Assembly: GCA_008638375.1 (NCBI GenBank)
Contig: CM018035.1
Location: 29,359,307-29,423,306, forward strand
Length of the DNA: 64,000 bases
Reading direction: 5' to 3'
DNA from: Nyssa sinensis
Lineage: Eukaryota; Streptophyta; Magnoliopsida; Cornales; Nyssaceae
Shown: positions 60,409-64,000 of the stretch, piece after piece
How the letters are laid out: every line of letters starts with the position of its first letter
How positions within the stretch are numbered: the first letter of the stretch is position 1
Translations under genes and position numbers: made by a program
The notes under the pieces: model-generated
Seen by the model: only the letters and a program-made list of their open reading frames with translations
Told to the model about the DNA's origin: nothing
Databases searched by the model: none

Positions 60409-60694
60409 TGTAAAGATTCGAAAATTTGGAATAAATTTTTTTTTTTTAGAATGCTATGTGAATGTCCTTAATTCCTAATTAATTTAAATTTTGAAAAAAT
60501 AAATAAATAAATAAAATATGACGTAAGACACGAACTGGACACCCAGAGACGGTAAAACAAATAATACTGATATTGAGCCGGTTTTATGCCAACTTTATTG
60601 ACATTCGTAATTGATATATGAAAAATAAAATAAAATAAAATAAAAATATGTATAATGGTATATATGAATAAAATGTAAAGTATGATATAATATA
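60409..60694 (+). mobile_element. 3' LTR of element C, first part
   Basis: Starts TGTAAAGATTCG and aligns to 19776-20059 with a few substitutions and poly-A/AAAT indels. It is cut at 60695 by LTR D; the rest lies outside the window. Confidence 0.88.
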
Positions 60695-61243
60695 TGTAAT
60701 ACCCCAAAATCCGACAAGACTCGGATTACACCTTGATCTAGGTTATGTGATATTTTTGATTTAAAATAACTCAAAATATAGTGAACCCTTATTGGATTAA
60801 TTATTAGAAAATATAAAATTAATCCAGAACATTAAAAATAATATAGGCACAGGAAATAGTTAACCCGGTCGATCGAGTACTGGGGTAAATAAATGAGGCC
60901 AATACGCATAATTGATTATAAAATTATGTGAAAATAAATAAGGCATTTACAGAGACCCAGTGTTGGCAAAATAAATTCCCGGCTTTATCGGCATGTTATA
61001 ATTTAATATTTTATAGAATAAAATATTAAACCGGTACAGTGAAAATAATTATGATATCGAGTCTCGATTATAAGTTAATATTTTATGTAATAAAATATTA
61101 ATACGGTCACTGTATAAATAATAAAGATATATTATATATATATATCATTAAATAATTACACGTATTATATATATATATATATGTGTGTGTGTATACATAA
61201 GATATATAAATATATATTATTTATTAAAGCTTCAAAGAAACTA

Positions 61244-61247
61244 CTGG

Positions 61248-61299
<52 letters not shown>

Positions 61300-61300
61300 A
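61244..61300. repeat. (TA)n followed by (GA)n microsatellite
   Basis: About 14 TA units run into about 13 GA units; a second TA run lies at 61609-61638. Confidence 0.9.
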
Positions 61301-61605
61301 GGCAAGAAGCTTCATAGGAAAGCACCCTTAGTCAGTGAAGTGGGATTAAGGAAATTCTGGAAGCACGTGAGATGTATGTGTATCTATTTAGTCTTTTGTG
61401 GAAAATTGTGGAGAAACCCAGAAGCTTCTAGTGTGAATTGAAAAGAGGAAATTGAGAGAAATGAGGGAAGGATCGAGAAGCCCGGAGAAGAATAAGAAGG
61501 GAGAGAAAAGAAGAACAGCCGAAGTTGCTAGAAGCGGAGGTCGGTGAAGAAAAGAGGGAAAGATAAGAGAGAGGCAGTGGTAGCCGAAGTCACTAGAAAC
61601 TGAGG

Positions 61606-61641
<36 letters not shown>

Positions 61642-61943
61642 CTGATTGAATTGAGAGAGAAAGAAATTGCAGAAATAGGAGAAGTTGCGGTTTTGTGAGG
61701 TTCTCCTGCTTCTGCCATTTCCAATTGCCACTTCCAATTGAGAACAGGGGTCGTTCCTGGTTTACGAAGCAGTGGGACAGAAGTACAGCGTTTCGTGTTG
61801 GTGTTGAGTTATGGTTTGAATTGATGGAAATTGGAGGCAATCTGCTAGCATTTGGGTCAGGTGCAATGAGGAAATGATAGAGAGTGCAGTAGCAACAGAG
61901 TGTAGCGGTGCCAATTTTTGGGGTCTCTTGTTTAGGTGGAGAT

Positions 61944-62110
61944 GACTCACTCAATTTCAAGCAGAGAAGTTATTGTCCGTTCATCTAAAGGGTTGACTGA
62001 GCCTGGAACTTTATTCAAAAACTTAATAGCTATCCTTTGGGATGATATTATTTGATATGATGGCACGATGAGGAATGTATGTAGTGATTCGAATCCGATA
62101 GTACCAACAT
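61944..62110 (+). pseudogene. Second polymerase-like fragment, in LTR D
   Basis: Homologous to 27224-27375. It starts MTHSISSREVIVRSSKG, keeps GLTEPGTLFKNL, then has a TGA (near 62056) and diverges after RNVCS. A donor-like CAG/GTAATTAC at about 62114 and acceptor TTGCAG near 62178 follow, so this copy may retain intron structure. Non-coding as it stands. Confidence 0.55.
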
Positions 62111-63026
62111 CAGGTAATTACTTCTTTTCCATCTCTGCTCCTGTACTAATATTTGTCAATTAAATGTTAAATTGCAGCTTGCCATGATACTTGACAAATA
62201 TGAACATCTTTTATGGTTTTGTGATTGCTAATTATCAAGTCAATAATAATAAATTTAGTTTTTGCTCAAGCTATGGCAAAATTGCAATGCCTTGCATAAG
62301 GACTATTTATACGGGATATAGGGAATATACTGGAGACCACGACAGGGTCCGGGGCAAGAATGATAAATTGCCATTTCGCCCCTAAAGGTTAAATAAGTAT
62401 TTGATAAATAATGATTAGAGTCCAAATGACTTAGCTTATAATCTTGACAGCTACTAAGCTTAATTAAAAGAATAAAATAGCCTCAGTTGAAACCCAGTGA
62501 GAGGGTAATCGGCCATTAGACTGTCTTAGGTGATCCGATAAACTCCTAAAATAATGGATAGGTTTTAAATAAATAAATTCTGACATGTCTGTAATTGATG
62601 ATGATTATTCAGGATGGTGATTATTTAGAATATGTAAGGACGTGCCTAAAGAGGTATCTAGAGAATATCAGGATATCTGTGAAGGGAGATAAACATATAT
62701 TCAGGTGAGTAACTCGGACTCCTGACTTGGTGTATATTTTCTGTCTACTAAGCTGTTTTATATGCTGAACTGTTTTATACACTGTATTGTTTTAATGCAC
62801 TTGCTTTCATGCATATTCCTTGTATTGTACTACAATTGGCATGATTCTATCCTGCTTCTTGACATCTCATGTTCTGATTTTGTTGGAGTCTATTGTTCTA
62901 ACTTGTCTACGCTATTGGAGTCTGATTTGTGTTTATCTTGTTATGTGAGTCTTGGGCCCACGGGATTGAGTATATCAGTAGATGGATAGTTGGCTCTGTG
63001 GGATGCCAAGAACTCAGCATCCAGCT

Positions 63027-63330
63027 CAATCCTATCTGTTCCGCTCTGATACCGACCTGGAGGTGTGCGATATGAGGCCTTCCATGTGAGAGGGTGGATG
63101 GGAAGTAATGCCATCCCACATCGCCTGGGGAAGGTTCAGGCACTTTGAGCTGTATCCATTCTATTTGAGTTGTATACGTTCTATTTGCGCTGTATCTGTT
63201 CCGCTCTGATACCGACCTCAACCGGAGGTGTGCGATATGAGGCCCTCCATGTGAGGGGGTGGATGGGAAGTAATGCCATCCCACATCGCTTGGGGAAGGT
63301 TCAGGCACTTTGAGCTGCATCCGTTCTATT
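63027..63330. repeat. Two tandem units of about 160 bp in LTR D
   Basis: Each has TCTGTTCCGCTCTGATACCG, GGAGGTGTGCGATATGAGG, GGGAAGTAATGCCATCCC, ACATCGC, TGGGGAAGGTTCAGGC and TTTGAGCTG. GCTCTGATACC is the 3' end of initiator Met-tRNA, so on the minus strand each unit shows a CGGTATCAGAGC primer-site-like string after an LTR-like stretch. They are followed by short TTCTATTTGAGCTGTATC units to about 63400. Confidence 0.7.
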
Positions 63331-64000
63331 TGAGCTGTATCCGTTCTATTTGAGCTGTATCTGTTCTACTTGAGCTGCATTGTTCTATCTGAGTTACATT
63401 TGAGCATGCATATGTATATATGAATTGGTTTTGAAACCCATGGCAGGAACCTATGTTACTCACTGAGCTTGTTTAAGCTCATTCCATTTATTTAACATTT
63501 TTCAGGGTATATCTCCACTGGATTAGAAAGCACAAGGACATGTCACTAGTGGACTGAGAGGCATTCCCAAGTAAGGATCTGACGGCAATAATATGTGGAG
63601 ACTTGGGTTCTAATGGATTGATCCTGTCTATTCAGGTGAGCATGATGATATAGTTGACTTTATTCATATATATTAGATGAGTAGGGACATGGCTCATGGT
63701 AATGGTACTCTGGAGGAATTTGATATGCTCTGTGTTATACATCTGTTATCGATGTGCTCTATGGTTAGAGTTATTAATTGGTTGATTGCAGATTTGCTCT
63801 GTGGTACATGCTTATGTGGTATATAGTTGAGTTTCATGTCCGAGATAAAAAGGTTTTAAATTCCGCTGTTCTGACCCTACTTTAGGAATGTAATTCATTG
63901 TATGTTTCAGAAGTTTTCCTTTGGTTGATCGCATTGTCGGTCGGAGATCGGCAAGGCGGCTAACTGGCATCACATCTTGGGCATCCGCGTAGGGTGGGGT

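Larger units (their letters stand above)
60695..64000 (+). mobile_element. LTR D, inserted in C's 3' LTR, right end outside the window
   Basis: Starts TGTAATACCCCAAAATCC. The first ~1.6 kb are unlike families A and B; from about 62310 the sequence follows family B (ACCACGACAGGGTCCGGGGC, then donor CAG/GTGAGTAACT 62705 and acceptor ending 63505). The last bases, ATCCGCGTAGGGTGGGGT, show that the LTR should end some 15 bases past the window. Target duplication therefore unverified; left flank is ATATA. Confidence 0.75.

Overview
This window reads as heterochromatic plant DNA (angiosperm, probably eudicot; I cannot name the species). No intact host gene could be recognised. Almost everything is retroelement sequence: Ty3/gypsy elements with very long LTRs (3.7-5.4 kb), all with TG...CA ends, 5-bp target duplications and Met-tRNA-type primer sites; a decayed Ty1/copia element; and an integrated plant pararetrovirus (caulimovirid) in pieces.

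Layout. 1-714: 3' end of a long LTR. 715-2102: unassigned. 2103-5851: solo LTR of family A (TSD GATTT) inside another LTR whose 3' end is at 6667. 6668-8862: minus-strand copia gag/protease/pre-integrase remnant, with its LTR from 8865. About 9970-12800: AT-rich and LTR/promoter-like DNA. 12800-19775: broken, rearranged caulimovirid. 19776 to beyond 64000: a nested stack. Family C (5' LTR 19776-28855, itself hit by family B solo LTR 20222-25595, TSD GAGAG) inserted in the viral coat-protein region. Solo LTR E (29380-57205, TSD CTGAG/CTAAG) inserted in C's internal region. Element B (31252-54957, TSD AATAG) inserted in E. Element A (36299-48506, TSD TATAG) inserted in B's 5' LTR. C's 3' LTR starts at 60409 and is interrupted at 60695 by LTR D, which runs off the window.

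How it works together. Element A is a Tekay/Del-like chromovirus with gag, protease, RT, RNase H, integrase and a C-terminal chromodomain. It is complete except for one extra T in the integrase zinc-binding region. Elements B and C have matching primer sites and purine tracts but no recognisable proteins, so they look non-autonomous. The long LTRs share modules: an antisense tRNA-like segment, ~140-bp degenerate tandem repeats, a GTGAGT...TTTCAG intron-like unit, and a common terminus.

Main discovery candidate: family A LTRs carry a small protein-coding gene of their own. Three exons can be modelled (251+56+26 nt, 110 codons plus stop). Between a diverged solo LTR and the intact element, exon lengths 2 and 3, splice-site phases and the stop codon are kept, and substitutions in a 50-codon core are mostly synonymous or conservative. 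Second: LTRs C and D both carry a fragment resembling the largest subunit of plant RNA polymerase IV/V, the polymerases that direct silencing of such elements. Third: element A, nested inside B, has 13 LTR differences in 3.7 kb, whereas its host B has about 1 in 5.4 kb, the reverse of what nesting order predicts.
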